Part shown: one piece after another, positions 15,633-24,961 of the stretch
Layout: each line of letters opens with the position of its first letter
Numbering within the stretch: the first letter of the stretch is position 1
NCBI GenBank assembly: GCA_947449305.1
Contig: CANFRA010000012.1
Location: forward strand, 1 to 39,717
Origin: Burkholderiaceae bacterium
GTDB lineage: Bacteria > Pseudomonadota > Gammaproteobacteria > Burkholderiales > Burkholderiaceae
DNA length: 39,717 nucleotides
Direction: 5' to 3'
Translations under genes and position numbers: made by a program
Notes under the pieces: model-generated
Seen by the model: the letters and a program-made list of their open reading frames with translations, nothing else
What the model was told of the DNA's origin: nothing
Databases searched by the model: none

Positions 15633-16965
15633 CGTGTCTCCAATAACTATGTAAATTTAAGCGTGCGCGTACTTCATCTACATGCCCCTTAAGGTCATAC
15701 CATTCCTTGGCATCCATTATTGATACCTTCAAGTCTCCAACACGCCTCTCAATGGCCTCAAGATCTTTCAAATTCTTCTCCTTGAGCTCAGGATTGAGCG
15801 CACCTTTCTCAATCGCTTTTAGTTCTTCATAAACTTGGGCGAGCTTAAGCTTTAAAAAGAAGTTTTTTGCAGCTGGAATATATGTAAATAAGGGAATAAA
15901 AATCACTATTAACGGTATGATAATTTTTACAAAGCGTCCAATCCAAACCGCCGTCCAAAATGGTAAATGACGGTGCAAGAAAGAAGGTCCATCTTTTAAA
16001 TAAATCTCTGCATCTACGTGTAAAGGAAAATCTAGACCGATACTAGATGGAAACTCACCCACCTTTTGCAAACGTGAATACGATTTCAAAATATCGTAAG
16101 ACGCACCCAGCAAAACAGACACTAAGGCTGGGCTAATATCTTCCTGAGCAACTAGTGTAGCTGTAGGCGCAATTAGTTGTATATCGTGATGCGGCAAATC
16201 ATGCTCAATACTAAGCAAGCCTCTGGGAATATTTACCTTAGAAAGGTATGGCAGATTCCGTGTATAGGCATCCGCCTGCTCAAAGTTCATTAAACGAATA
16301 TCAGGAACTTCATAGAATTTTTTAATGATGGGTGCTTCAGCAGCTACAACAATGAACGCAACATCTAATTCCCCACGATTCAGCTTCTCAACAGCCTGGT
16401 CAGGTTTTAGTTTTTCCGCACGAAATGCGCCTTCTGATAAGCCACTAATTTTTAATAAAGCATTGCTGAGTGCAAGCGTACCACTACCCTCATTACCAAT
16501 CGAAACACGCTTACCCTTTAGCTGACTTAGAACTCTGAGCCCACCCTCACTCTTAAATGCTCCGTCGCGATACCAAACCCAAACTGGCTCATAGAACATT
16601 CCGGCAATTGAAACGAGCTTTGGATATTTACCAATATCGGCAACACCGCCCTGCACAATTGCAAAATCAACTCCTGATTTTGAATCTTCCAGCAAGCTAA
16701 GATTGTCGATTGTGCCGCCAGTCTCTATGACATTAAGCTTAATACCATCTTGCGCAAGCTCAGTCTTAAAGCGCTCTCCAAATTGGTAATAAAGTCCTGT
16801 CGGCAAGCCGGCAGCCATCCCTATGACCTTTGGTGGTGGCGGGATCAGAATCCACAAAACACCGAAAATCGTGAATAGAAATACGAAAAACGCTGCTAAT
16901 ACAGCTATCGGATTAAATAGGTGTTTTTTTAGGGATTTCATAGAAATTTCTAATGTTTTTTGCAT
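15625..16965 (-). CDS. Membrane-tethered TAXI-like solute receptor with cytoplasmic coiled-coil tail
   Basis: With the chosen start at 16965 (MQKTLEI, preceded by GGGG) the product has about 446 residues; the frame also allows an ATG at 16995, giving 456. An N-terminal helix near residues 18-42 acts as an uncleaved anchor. It is followed by a TAXI receptor domain (GMAAGLPTGLYYQFG, then TGGTIDNLSLL), a second helix near 340-364 (GRFVKIIIPLIVIFIP) and a charged tail of about 80 residues rich in Glu, Lys and Leu that looks like a coiled coil. Ordinary TAXI receptors are about 320 residues and soluble. There is no TRAP permease nearby. The gene follows ccmI by 56 bases and overlaps the next Bug gene by 8. 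It could be a sensor or a tethered receptor; function unknown. Confidence 0.85.
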   Translation of the reverse strand: MQKTLEISMKSLKKHLFNPIAVLAAFFVFLFTIFGVLWILIPPPPKVIGMAAGLPTGLYYQFGERFKTELAQDGIKLNVIETGGTIDNLSLLEDSKSGVDFAIVQGGVADIGKYPKLVSIAGMFYEPVWVWYRDGAFKSEGGLRVLSQLKGKRVSIGNEGSGTLALSNALLKISGLSEGAFRAEKLKPDQAVEKLNRGELDVAFIVVAAEAPIIKKFYEVPDIRLMNFEQADAYTRNLPYLSKVNIPRGLLSIEHDLPHHDIQLIAPTATLVAQEDISPALVSVLLGASYDILKSYSRLQKVGEFPSSIGLDFPLHVDAEIYLKDGPSFLHRHLPFWTAVWIGRFVKIIIPLIVIFIPLFTYIPAAKNFFLKLKLAQVYEELKAIEKGALNPELKEKNLKDLEAIERRVGDLKVSIMDAKEWYDLKGHVDEVRARLNLHSYWRHDV

Positions 16966-17021
16966 TATGCCCCGCACACCAAAATAGGCAACCATTAGCT
17001 GCCCAGGAGGCTAATGAGCGC

Positions 17022-18206
17022 TTACTGACGCACTTGGTCGATGACTAGCCGAATATTATTCGCTCCGACTTTAACTACTTGTGGGGTTGAAATTAAATCT
17101 CCCACCTCTGGCATTGCCATACCTGTTTTAGAAATTCTGACCTCGATAGAGGCCTCGGATAATTGAGATAGTGGCGAACTTGGATTCATCGCTAAAGCAT
17201 CTGTTAATGAGAAGCTCATCGGAAATCCTGAAACAGACGTCTTGAGCACTGCAACCGGCATACGTTCGCCTGGTTTGCGCGCGATGACCATCACAATATC
17301 GCCAGATTTCACTTTAGACTTTATATCGGCTGCTATCTCGATCTTGCCGCTAATACTTTTCGTATTTATGGCAGTTTTAGATGAGAGGCCCCCTTTAGTG
17401 CGTGCATCAGCAATCGATGCCTCGATTGAACGGGCATCTTCTGTTCCTGGCGGTAATTGTTGGGCAAGCTTTTCCCATGTCTGTACAGCAGCCTTGTAAT
17501 TACCTGTGGCATAGGAGGCTGTTCCAGAAAGCCACAAGGCCATTAAATTATTAGGATCTAATTTCAGCGCTTGGTTAATGAGCTTTAACGGTTTACCAGC
17601 GAAGCTTCCATTAGCATTGGAGGCCAATACATCTGCATAGTCTGCCAAAAGCTGTGGATCAGAGTCAATAAAATTGCCGGCGCGCTCATATGCCTTTGCA
17701 GCCTCTTCATTGCGCCCTAAGATTCGATAGGAGCGAGCCAACATTACCCAGCCCTGTAAATTAGTCGGATCTTGCTCCATTTTTGCTGCAAACTCAGCGA
17801 CCATTTTTTCAACACCGTCTTGTGTCATCGGTTGTTGAGCACTCTTCTCAGCGATACGGGTGGCATCACCCAAAGTAAAATAGAAGCCCGCGGAAAGTAC
17901 TGTGACAAATAAACAAAGGCCAATCACAGTCAGCTTGCTTGAACCCATTACAGAGCGATCATCCTCTTCGTTTGTATCCTGAAAAAGGCGTTGACGCATT
18001 TCGGCATGGGCAATTTCATAATCAGCACTGTTAATAGAGCCTGCTGCGCGCTCTATCTCTAATTTATCAAGCTCTTCACGATAAATCGCAGCATTCATTT
18101 GACGGCGAGATGTTGCCTCTACTTTTGGCGGGAAAATAAATGGGCGCAATAAGAGAACAAGCACCAAAACTAGTAACAAGAAGGCGGGAATTAGAAAGCT
18201 AGTCAT
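17022..18206 (-). CDS. ccmI: CcmI, apocytochrome c chaperone with TPR domain
   Basis: The 394-residue product has two N-terminal membrane helices (residues 3-22 and about 87-108) around a cytoplasmic loop with the LDKLEIERAAGSI type segment. Periplasmic tetratricopeptide repeats follow (WVMLARSYRILGRNEEAAKAYERA, here near 152-175), and a C-terminal beta domain comes last. CcmI binds the C-terminus of apocytochromes and delivers them to the CcmFH heme lyase. It is the last of the nine ccm genes and overlaps ccmH by 4 bases. The fused C-terminal domain is as in beta- and gammaproteobacterial CcmI/NrfG-type proteins. Confidence 0.9.
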   Translation of the reverse strand: MTSFLIPAFLLLVLVLVLLLRPFIFPPKVEATSRRQMNAAIYREELDKLEIERAAGSINSADYEIAHAEMRQRLFQDTNEEDDRSVMGSSKLTVIGLCLFVTVLSAGFYFTLGDATRIAEKSAQQPMTQDGVEKMVAEFAAKMEQDPTNLQGWVMLARSYRILGRNEEAAKAYERAGNFIDSDPQLLADYADVLASNANGSFAGKPLKLINQALKLDPNNLMALWLSGTASYATGNYKAAVQTWEKLAQQLPPGTEDARSIEASIADARTKGGLSSKTAINTKSISGKIEIAADIKSKVKSGDIVMVIARKPGERMPVAVLKTSVSGFPMSFSLTDALAMNPSSPLSQLSEASIEVRISKTGMAMPEVGDLISTPQVVKVGANNIRLVIDQVRQ

Positions 18207-18676
18207 AGGGCCCCCTTTCCATTCTTATTATTGAGTAAAGCATCAATCCTTTTATTGTCATCATCTGACAAAGCAATACTACTTACAGCATTGTTTCTGC
18301 GGCGTAAATAGGTCAATAGCCCTGCTATCCCAATGAGAAGAATAATAAATGGACCAATCCAAAGCAGCCAAGTAATCGGCTTGACGGGTGGGCGATAGAG
18401 CACAAAATCTCCATAGCGTTCAACCATGAAACTTCTAATTTGATCATCGCTCTTACCCTCTTTAATCAGAGTACGAATTTCACGGCGCAGGTCATTCGCC
18501 AAATCAGAACGTGATCCAGCCAAGGATTCATTCTGACAAACTAAGCAACGCATTTCTTCAGAGATGCTAATCAAGCGCTGTTCGATCACAGGATCATCTG
18601 CCAAGGGGGCAGCATCTTTAGCAAACGATGAGCCAAAACTCAAGACACAGAGGGCGATCAACAGAATCGGCTTCAT
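18203..18676 (-). CDS. ccmH: CcmH, thiol-disulfide component of the heme lyase
   Basis: The 157-residue protein has a signal peptide and the motif MRCLVCQNESLAGS, in which C44 and C47 are the redox pair that reduces the CxxCH cysteines of apocytochromes. A membrane helix near residues 103-123 anchors the domain. Length is that of the short CcmH (CcmL-like) form, the TPR part being the separate CcmI. The gene overlaps ccmG and ccmI by 4 bases on each side. Confidence 0.95.
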   Translation of the reverse strand: MKPILLIALCVLSFGSSFAKDAAPLADDPVIEQRLISISEEMRCLVCQNESLAGSRSDLANDLRREIRTLIKEGKSDDQIRSFMVERYGDFVLYRPPVKPITWLLWIGPFIILLIGIAGLLTYLRRRNNAVSSIALSDDDNKRIDALLNNKNGKGAL

Positions 18677-19203
18677 GATTTCGCAAGCTCGCTAATCAAT
18701 GGATAGATCTTTTGATTCAGTATATTCATCGTAATGGGGCCAATATGCTTAAAGCGAATCACGCCTGCTTTATCAATCACATAGGTTTCAGGCACACCAT
18801 AGACGCCGTAATCAATCCCAACACGGCCATTAGAGTCAAATGCGGATAACAGATAAGGGTTGCCCTGCATAGCTAACATAGCAAGAGCATCTTCACGCTT
18901 ATCCTTGTAATCCAAACCAATAATGGGGGCAGCCTTTGATTTAGCAAGTTCAACTAGTACTGGGTGCTCCTCACGGCAAGCAACACACCAAGATGCCCAG
19001 ACATTCAATATCCAAACTTGCCCCTTCATGCTTGCAGGCGAGAAAGACTGATTCGCGTTTGATAATTGTGGAATTTCGAATGCTGGTGCTGGCTTATTGA
19101 TTAATGGTGAGGGAACTTCTTGTGGATCACGATTTAAACCAATCGCCAAAAAAATAACCAGGACTATAAAGAGCAGCAGAGGTAGTAAAAATTTTACTTT
19201 CAT
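18673..19203 (-). CDS. ccmG: CcmG/DsbE, periplasmic thioredoxin-like protein
   Basis: The 176-residue protein has an N-terminal membrane anchor and a thioredoxin fold with WASWCVACREEHP; the active-site pair is C73 and C76. The cis-proline segment follows at YGVYGVPETYVI. CcmG is kept reduced by CcdA/DsbD and in turn keeps apocytochrome or CcmH thiols reduced for heme ligation. Overlaps ccmF and ccmH by 4 bases, as throughout this operon. Confidence 0.95.
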   Translation of the reverse strand: MKVKFLLPLLLFIVLVIFLAIGLNRDPQEVPSPLINKPAPAFEIPQLSNANQSFSPASMKGQVWILNVWASWCVACREEHPVLVELAKSKAAPIIGLDYKDKREDALAMLAMQGNPYLLSAFDSNGRVGIDYGVYGVPETYVIDKAGVIRFKHIGPITMNILNQKIYPLISELAKS

Positions 19204-21119
19204 GCGGCTTGTCTTTTTAACTTAATGCGGTAGCGTCTGTCAGAGATTGCCAATACACCACCAAGAGCCATCAATAAGCAACCGCCCCAGATCCAATCTA
19301 CAAAGGGCTTGTAATATACGCGGACTGCCCAGGATTTATCAGGTAACTCTTCACCAAGAGAAACATAAATATCTCGGGTTAAGCCGACGTCAATAGCAGC
19401 CTCAGTCATTGGCATAGTAGATGAGAAATAATTGCGCTTCTCCGGGTGCATTATTGTCTCGGTAGCACCATTCTTGTTGAGCAAGAAAGTTCCGCGCATT
19501 GCCTGGTAGTTCGGCCCTGGAACGACATTAACGCCTTGAAACTGAATTTGATATCCGCCAACCGAAACAGTATCGCCAGCTGACATGCGCACATCTTTTT
19601 CTTCTTGATAAGCACCAACCATGGTGACGCCAATCACAAATACCGCAATCCCAAGGTGGGCTAATTGCATACCAATAAATGAGCGTGTTGGCTTGCCCGC
19701 CTTTGCTTGGCGAATGATCTGCAAGCAACCAGAAGCAATGACCCAAAAAGCCAATAGGAAGCCAAGACCCGCTAACCGGGTGAACTCGCCCATCATCAAT
19801 GGAATGCCGATACCCGCAAGCACTGCAACTAAGCCTGCAAGCCATAAGCGCTTGATCACCCCCAGCAGATCAGAGCTTTTCCAGCTGGTCCAAGGGCCAA
19901 TGCCCATCAATACTAATAAAGGAGCCATGAGAGGCACAAACACACTATTGAAGTATGGCGGGCCGACAGAGATTTTTCCTAGATGTAGAGCATCAATTAA
20001 TAAAGGATATAAAGTCCCGAGCAATACTGATCCTGCAGAAACAACCAAGAACACATTTCCTAGTAGGATAAATGTCTCTCTTGAGCTCAAGCTAAATTTG
20101 CCGCCAAGAGAACTCTTAGGCGCACGCCATGCATAAAGAACTAAAGAAGATCCAACTACGAGGACCAAAAAGATCAAGATAAAAATACCACGCCTAGGGT
20201 CAGTAGCAAACGCATGCACTGATGTCAGTACACCGGAGCGTACTAAGAAGGTTCCTAGGAGAGATAAAGAAAAAGCAGTAATTGCTAACAATACTGTCCA
20301 ACTTTTAAAGCCGCCGCGCTTCTCTGTAACAGCCAATGAATGCAATAGCGCAGTGCCAACTAACCAAGGTATAAAGGATGCATTCTCAACGGGATCCCAG
20401 AACCACCAACCGCCCCAACCGAGTTCGTAGTAGGCCCACCAAGAACCTAAGGCAATTCCAAGCGTTAGAAATACCCACGCAGCGGTTGTCCAGGGGCGCG
20501 ACCAACGCGCCCACGCAGCATCTAATCTTCCAGATAATAAAGAAGCAATCGCAAAAGCAAAGGCTACTGAGAAGCCAACATAGCCCATGTACAACATAGG
20601 CGGATGAAACACAAGACCAGGATCTTGTAATAGTGGATTTAAAGAGCGACCATCTTGCGCAGCAGGCAGTAAGCGCTCAAATGGGTTAGAGGTTGTGATC
20701 ACAAAAAGCAGGAGTCCACTCATCACTAAGCCCAAAACTCCAATCACTCTAGCAACCATAAACTCATCTAAAGCTTTAGAAAGCTGGGAAACTAAAATAG
20801 TCCAAGTACTTAATAAGAAAACCCATAAGAGTAATGAGCCCTCATGTCCGCCCCATACAGCTCCTAAACGATACATGACAGGCATCTGAGAATTAGAATG
20901 TTCAGCGACATACAACACAGAGAAGTCGTTGATATAAAAACTCCAGGCCAAGATTACAAAGGCTGTGGCAAGTAACAAGAAAACCGTTTGGGCAGCCGGC
21001 CTTGCGAGGATTAACCACTCGCGGCGGCCTTGATGCGCCCCTACTAATGGAAGTACACCCTGAATCAGGGCAATACAAAGCGCCAAGATTAATGCGTAAT
21101 GTGCAAATTCAGGAATCAT
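19200..21119 (-). CDS. ccmF: CcmF, cytochrome c heme lyase membrane subunit
   Basis: The 639-residue polytopic protein has the tryptophan-rich WWD domain [15 protein letters not shown] near residues 235-249, the [10 protein letters not shown] segment with a candidate heme-ligand His near residue 91-93, and a large periplasmic domain before the last helix. CcmF takes heme from CcmE and, with CcmH and CcmI, joins it to the CxxCH cysteines of apocytochromes in the periplasm. Length is within the family range, and no frameshift is visible. Confidence 0.97.
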   Translation of the reverse strand: MIPEFAHYALILALCIALIQGVLPLVGAHQGRREWLILARPAAQTVFLLLATAFVILAWSFYINDFSVLYVAEHSNSQMPVMYRLGAVWGGHEGSLLLWVFLLSTWTILVSQLSKALDEFMVARVIGVLGLVMSGLLLFVITTSNPFERLLPAAQDGRSLNPLLQDPGLVFHPPMLYMGYVGFSVAFAFAIASLLSGRLDAAWARWSRPWTTAAWVFLTLGIALGSWWAYYELGWGGWWFWDPVENASFIPWLVGTALLHSLAVTEKRGGFKSWTVLLAITAFSLSLLGTFLVRSGVLTSVHAFATDPRRGIFILIFLVLVVGSSLVLYAWRAPKSSLGGKFSLSSRETFILLGNVFLVVSAGSVLLGTLYPLLIDALHLGKISVGPPYFNSVFVPLMAPLLVLMGIGPWTSWKSSDLLGVIKRLWLAGLVAVLAGIGIPLMMGEFTRLAGLGFLLAFWVIASGCLQIIRQAKAGKPTRSFIGMQLAHLGIAVFVIGVTMVGAYQEEKDVRMSAGDTVSVGGYQIQFQGVNVVPGPNYQAMRGTFLLNKNGATETIMHPEKRNYFSSTMPMTEAAIDVGLTRDIYVSLGEELPDKSWAVRVYYKPFVDWIWGGCLLMALGGVLAISDRRYRIKLKRQAA

Positions 21120-21550
21120 TTCTTGCTTCCATTTTTCTGAGCTTGGTCTAAGGCATGCTTGGCCTCTGGTGGCATATAGTTTTCATCATGCTTAGCAAGC
21201 ACTTCACTAGCAATGAATTCCCCATTAGCATTCATGCGACCTTGAATCACGGCGCCCTTACCTTCTTTAAACAAGTCTGGAAGAATGCCCGTATACGCAA
21301 CTGTAATATCTTTCACGAGATCAGTAATGACAAAATGTACTGTCAAGCCGTCACGCCTGACAGATTCATCTTTCACCATGCCGCCAATCCGAAATACCTG
21401 GTCCTTCGGCGCCTTACCTGCAACTACTTCACTAGGGGTGATAAACAAAGCGATATTGCTATTAAGCGCATTTAGAATTAATAGTGCAGCAACCCCAATA
21501 ACTACTAGAGCAGCAATAATGATTAAGGCACGTTTATGTCTAGATTTCAC
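21116..21550 (-). CDS. ccmE: CcmE, periplasmic heme chaperone
   Basis: A 144-residue protein with an N-terminal membrane anchor (residues 8-27) and an OB-fold domain. The heme-binding histidine is H121 in the motif [12 protein letters not shown], with Y125 as the axial residue, as in the His-type CcmE of proteobacteria rather than the Cys type of archaea. It carries covalently bound heme from CcmC to CcmF. It overlaps ccmD and ccmF by 4 bases. Confidence 0.97.
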   Translation of the reverse strand: MKSRHKRALIIIAALVVIGVAALLILNALNSNIALFITPSEVVAGKAPKDQVFRIGGMVKDESVRRDGLTVHFVITDLVKDITVAYTGILPDLFKEGKGAVIQGRMNANGEFIASEVLAKHDENYMPPEAKHALDQAQKNGSKK

Positions 21551-21735
21551 TGACTACTTTCTCTATCAAACTGCTCAGCAAGTTGCTCTTGCTTGAGTCT
21601 GAGCATAATTGCCTTAAAACGAGCACGCGCTACCAAAGGCTCAAGTAATAAAACCAGCGCACAAACACCAAAGCTACCCCATACATAGAGCGCGTAGCCA
21701 CCCATTGCAAAGAATTCTGCTGGACTATTCCACAT
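21547..21735 (-). CDS. ccmD: CcmD, small membrane subunit of the heme-handling complex
   Basis: A 62-residue protein with one membrane helix ([15 protein letters not shown], near residues 20-34) and a basic cytoplasmic tail, in the position always held by ccmD between ccmC and ccmE. CcmD helps release holo-CcmE from the CcmABC complex. Its ATG shares one base with the ccmC stop (TGATG). The segment [15 protein letters not shown] is typical of the family despite low overall conservation. Confidence 0.92.
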   Translation of the reverse strand: MWNSPAEFFAMGGYALYVWGSFGVCALVLLLEPLVARARFKAIMLRLKQEQLAEQFDRESSQ

Positions 21736-22511
21736 CAGCTCTTAACCTCGCTCAATTGTCTCACCCAATCGGTATGGGCTTCACGCTCCAGAATGATGGC
21801 TCGCACTCGCATCAAACCCACTGCAATCGAGTACATCCAGAAGCACAGGGCCATTAGCAACATTCCCCAGAGCATGGTCTGCGCCATCGCAGGTGCTTTT
21901 GTCAAAGAAACAGAAGCGCCTTGGTGCAAGGTATTCCACCATTTCACTGAGAAATAAATAATAGGTACGTTGACCACTCCTACGAGAGCCAAAATGGCGC
22001 CCGCTTTATCTGCACGACGTCGATTATCAATCGATGCCTGTAGAGCCATAAAGCCTAAATAGAGAAAGAGCAAAATTAATTCGGAAGTCAGGCGCGCATC
22101 CCAAACCCACCAAGTACCCCACATGGGTTTACCCCAAAGCGCTCCAGTCCACAGAGATAGAAATGCCATCCATGCACCTACCGGCGCCAAGGCTTGCGCC
22201 ATCATCGCGGATAAGCGAGTGTTAAAAATTAAACTGAGTCCAGCCCATGCTGCCATGACAAGATAGATAAACATCGACATCCATGAAGCTGGTACATGAA
22301 CAAAAATAATGCGATAACCCTGACCCTGCACTGCATCAACTGGAGCAACAAAAAAACTGATCCACAAACCAGCTAAACCAAATCCACCAGCAAGCACCCA
22401 GAAAATAGGAATCAGTTTTCCAGCAACCGGATAAAAGGTATTCGGGCTTGATAACTTAAACCAGTTAATCAAGCGGCTATTAGAAAAAGAAGGGATATTT
22501 ACCTGATTCAT
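21735..22511 (-). CDS. ccmC: CcmC, heme transfer subunit loading CcmE
   Basis: The 258-residue membrane protein has the WWD motif WGTWWVWDARLTSELIL near residues 131-147. Two periplasmic histidine segments flank it (FVHVPASWM and TLHQGAS), which in the family supply the heme ligands. CcmC binds heme on the periplasmic side and passes it to CcmE. It starts 4 bases inside ccmB and ends one base into ccmD. The N-terminus is slightly longer than in E. coli. Confidence 0.95.
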   Translation of the reverse strand: MNQVNIPSFSNSRLINWFKLSSPNTFYPVAGKLIPIFWVLAGGFGLAGLWISFFVAPVDAVQGQGYRIIFVHVPASWMSMFIYLVMAAWAGLSLIFNTRLSAMMAQALAPVGAWMAFLSLWTGALWGKPMWGTWWVWDARLTSELILLFLYLGFMALQASIDNRRRADKAGAILALVGVVNVPIIYFSVKWWNTLHQGASVSLTKAPAMAQTMLWGMLLMALCFWMYSIAVGLMRVRAIILEREAHTDWVRQLSEVKS

Positions 22512-23173
22512 TCAATCGCAATCTTCACAGCAGCAGCACTCACCCAAGGTACAAATGCTAAAGCCAAAATTAATATAGCGCCAAGCAAAGAAAAATGGCC
22601 AGAGGTATCTAAGCCAACACTATTTGCGTAGACAGCGCCCGCACCAAAAATTAATACTGGGATATACAAAGGCAAAATTAATAAACTCATCAATACACTA
22701 CCGCCTCGCACACCAAGGGTTAAAGCCGCACCAATAGAACCCAACAAGGATAGCACTGGAGTGCCCAATAAGAGGGTGGTCATCAATACCGATAAAGAAC
22801 TGGCATCTAAATCAAACTGGATACCAATCACGGGGGCTAATAACACCAGGGGTAGACCACAAACGATCCAGTGAGCAATGATTTTTCCCGTCACTAATAA
22901 AACCATGGATTGCGGCGATAAAACCAACTGCTCTAAAGCCCCATCCTGATAATCTGCTGCAAACATGCGATGCAAACCTAATAAGGTAGAAAGCAAGGCA
23001 GCAACCCAAATAACGCCGGGGGCAATTTTTCTTAATAAGGCGGTATCAGCTCCAATGCCAAGCGGAAATAAGCTGGTTACCACTACAAAGAAAAATAATG
23101 CAGTTAGGACTTCGCTCTTGCGGCGCATGACTAAAAGCAAATCTCGGAAGATGATGGCAAGCAAGGCTCTCAT
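22508..23173 (-). CDS. ccmB: CcmB, ABC transporter membrane subunit for CcmE release
   Basis: The 221-residue protein has six predicted helices and the usual CcmB start (RALLAIIFRDLLLVMRRKSEVLTAL contains the basic cytoplasmic entry). With CcmA it forms an ATP-driven complex that frees heme-loaded CcmE from CcmCD. It overlaps ccmA and ccmC by 4 bases. Family length is 215-225, so the gene is complete. Confidence 0.95.
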   Translation of the reverse strand: MRALLAIIFRDLLLVMRRKSEVLTALFFFVVVTSLFPLGIGADTALLRKIAPGVIWVAALLSTLLGLHRMFAADYQDGALEQLVLSPQSMVLLVTGKIIAHWIVCGLPLVLLAPVIGIQFDLDASSLSVLMTTLLLGTPVLSLLGSIGAALTLGVRGGSVLMSLLILPLYIPVLIFGAGAVYANSVGLDTSGHFSLLGAILILALAFVPWVSAAAVKIAIE

Positions 23174-23817
23174 AGCTCTAACACCTGCATATTAGGAATG
23201 CTAACCTCTTGATGACTGGTAAACACTACAAGACCGCCAGCAGAAAGATGTTCAATCATTAAATTCTGTAACTCATGAACCGCCTTTATATCAAGGGCAT
23301 TAAAGGGTTCATCCAAAATCCACAGCCTGGCCTGACGCGTTACCATGCGCGCCATTAACACCCGTCGCTTTTGTCCTGCAGATAAACAATTGACGGGTAA
23401 ATTTTCGCGGCCGCGCAAACCAAAACGCCATAAACTTGCTAGGGCTTTTTCTTTAGCAAGAGCGATGTCATCGAGCGCTGCATACATCTGTATATTTTCT
23501 AAAGCAGTGAGATCTTCTTTTAAAGCATCTCGATGTCCCAGAAATAAGAGCTCACGGTGATAGGCAATAGGATCAAGCGCAATGGATTGATTACCCCAAA
23601 GCACTTCACCAGATTCTGGTTTTGATAAACCTGTTAAGAGGCGCAAGAGGCTAGTTTTACCAACGCCATTCTCACCACGCACATGCAAACAGCTTCCAGA
23701 GCTAACATGCAAATTGAGGCCAGAAAATAACTCTCTTTCACCGCGGACACAACAAAGTGCATGGGCTTCAAGCACCAAGGCAGGGTTACTAGAGGTCGCG
23801 GAAATATGGGCTGTCAT
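23170..23817 (-). CDS. ccmA: CcmA, ABC ATPase of cytochrome c maturation
   Basis: A 215-residue ATPase with Walker A GENGVGKT (residues 48-55), the ABC signature LSAGQKRR, Walker B LWILDEP and the switch His in FTSHQE. It is the first gene of the ccm operon and works with CcmB and CcmCD to release holo-CcmE by ATP hydrolysis. A sigma70-like promoter lies about 35 bases upstream of the ATG. Confidence 0.96.
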   Translation of the reverse strand: MTAHISATSSNPALVLEAHALCCVRGERELFSGLNLHVSSGSCLHVRGENGVGKTSLLRLLTGLSKPESGEVLWGNQSIALDPIAYHRELLFLGHRDALKEDLTALENIQMYAALDDIALAKEKALASLWRFGLRGRENLPVNCLSAGQKRRVLMARMVTRQARLWILDEPFNALDIKAVHELQNLMIEHLSAGGLVVFTSHQEVSIPNMQVLEL

Positions 23818-23851
23818 GTGAGGCTGTGGCTTGAATCAAACCACCGCATGC

Positions 23852-23880
23852 ATTGTCCAAGAGCCCATGAGGGCTGTCAA
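23852..23880 (-). promoter_or_regulatory. Predicted sigma70 promoter of the ccm operon
   Basis: On the minus strand TTGACA (23880-23875) is followed by a 17-base spacer and GACAAT (23857-23852). The -35 box is a perfect consensus and the spacing ideal; the -10 matches four of six. The predicted start is near 23845, leaving a leader of about 28 bases before ccmA. A 5-bp AGCCC/GGGCT inverted repeat lies within the spacer and could be an operator. Read from the sequence only. Confidence 0.6.
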
Positions 23881-23938
23881 ACAAGCAGAAATGGATTTTT
23901 GGGAATAATCCCTTTTAATTCAGATGCTTAGAAGATTA

Positions 23939-23964
23939 TAAGCGGAGTCAAGGGAAGCCGCTTA
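23939..23964 (-). terminator. Possible weak terminator after the Bug gene
   Basis: A 7-bp perfect stem (TAAGCGG / CCGCTTA) with a 12-base loop lies 16 bases beyond the stop of the Bug gene on the minus strand, followed by TAATCTT. The U-tract is poor, so termination may be partial and some transcripts could run into ccmA. Confidence 0.4.
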
Positions 23965-23979
23965 CCGACGCCAAAGGCG

Positions 23980-24951
23980 CTATTCTGGTTTGATGCCAGC
24001 GCTTTTAATAATCTTGCCCCAACGCACAGATTCTTTCTTCTGAAAGACCCCAAAAGCCTCAGGGGTCATGGCGTAATACTTAGCCCCCTCAGACTCTAGC
24101 TTTTTCTGCACAGAAGGTTGTTGCATGATTTTGCTGACCTCAGCATGAAGCTTTTTCACAATGGCTGGGGGAGTTCCGGCTGGCGCAAATAGGCCAATCC
24201 AGTTCTTAACATCAAAGCCGGGCAGCGTTTCGCTGATACTAGGCAGATCTGGCATCGATGGATCTCTAGTAGCCCCTGTTACCGCCAAACCACGTAACTT
24301 ATCGCTTTTCACATACGGAAGAATAGTAGGCATAGTTGCAAACATTAATTGTGTTTGCCCCCCAATTAAATCGGTAATGGCAAGCGCATTGCCCTTGTAA
24401 GGAATGTGAATCATATCCACTTTAGCGGTAAGGATAAAGAGTTCACCCGCTAGGTGGCTAGCCGTTCCAATTCCACCAGAACCATAGGCGACCTTGCCGG
24501 GATTTGCCTTTAAATAGACTATCAACTCAGCAACATTTTTAACTGGAAGACTTGGGTTAACTGCCAATAAACCCTCGGCATCCAGCACGAAGACTACTGG
24601 CACAAAATCCTTCATCGGGTCATAAGGCATGCTTTTGACAAGATAAGGATTGACTGCGTGCGTGCCAATACTACCCATGATGAGGGTGTACCCATCGGCT
24701 GGAGATTTAGCAACAAAATCAGCTCCAATATTTCCGCCACTACCCGTCTTATTTTCAACAATGACAGGCTGACCATAAGCCTCACTTAAACCTTGAGCAA
24801 TAATTCTGGAAAAACCATCTGCAATACCACCCGTAGCAAATGGGGAGATGATCTTGATTTGACGATTGGGATAAGTGTCGGCCTGAGCGAAAGCACTTTG
24901 CTGACTCAATATAGCCAGAGCAACAATAAAAGATAGTGCAATTTTTTTCAT
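23980..24951 (-). CDS. Bug-family (TctC) periplasmic solute-binding protein, orphan
   Basis: A 323-residue secreted receptor. The signal peptide ends at SAFAQA, and the mature motifs are YPNRQIKIISPFATGGIAD, VENKTGSGGNIGAD and KSPADGYTLIMG. It differs from the other Bug proteins here in having TGSGGN for the usual PGAGGN. It starts 10 bases after a leaderless SBP-type gene, so the two are almost surely co-transcribed with the metallo-beta-lactamase-fold gene further up. No TctAB pair is in the window. The ligand is unknown. Confidence 0.92.
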   Translation of the reverse strand: MKKIALSFIVALAILSQQSAFAQADTYPNRQIKIISPFATGGIADGFSRIIAQGLSEAYGQPVIVENKTGSGGNIGADFVAKSPADGYTLIMGSIGTHAVNPYLVKSMPYDPMKDFVPVVFVLDAEGLLAVNPSLPVKNVAELIVYLKANPGKVAYGSGGIGTASHLAGELFILTAKVDMIHIPYKGNALAITDLIGGQTQLMFATMPTILPYVKSDKLRGLAVTGATRDPSMPDLPSISETLPGFDVKNWIGLFAPAGTPPAIVKKLHAEVSKIMQQPSVQKKLESEGAKYYAMTPEAFGVFQKKESVRWGKIIKSAGIKPE

Positions 24952-24961
24952 ATGAAATGTC

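Noticed and set aside
19621-20136. 171-codon open frame on the plus strand
   Set aside because: It lies wholly antisense inside ccmF, has no Shine-Dalgarno of note, and its product is rich in Pro, Asn and Arg without any family look; ccmF is certain.
21155-21596. Two overlapping plus-strand frames of 103-106 codons
   Set aside because: Both are antisense to ccmE and the ccmD end, whose motifs (HDENY) settle the coding strand.
23862-23875. Short AGCCC-ATGA-GGGCT hairpin as a terminator
   Set aside because: Five base pairs and no T-run; it lies in the promoter spacer and is better seen as a possible operator.
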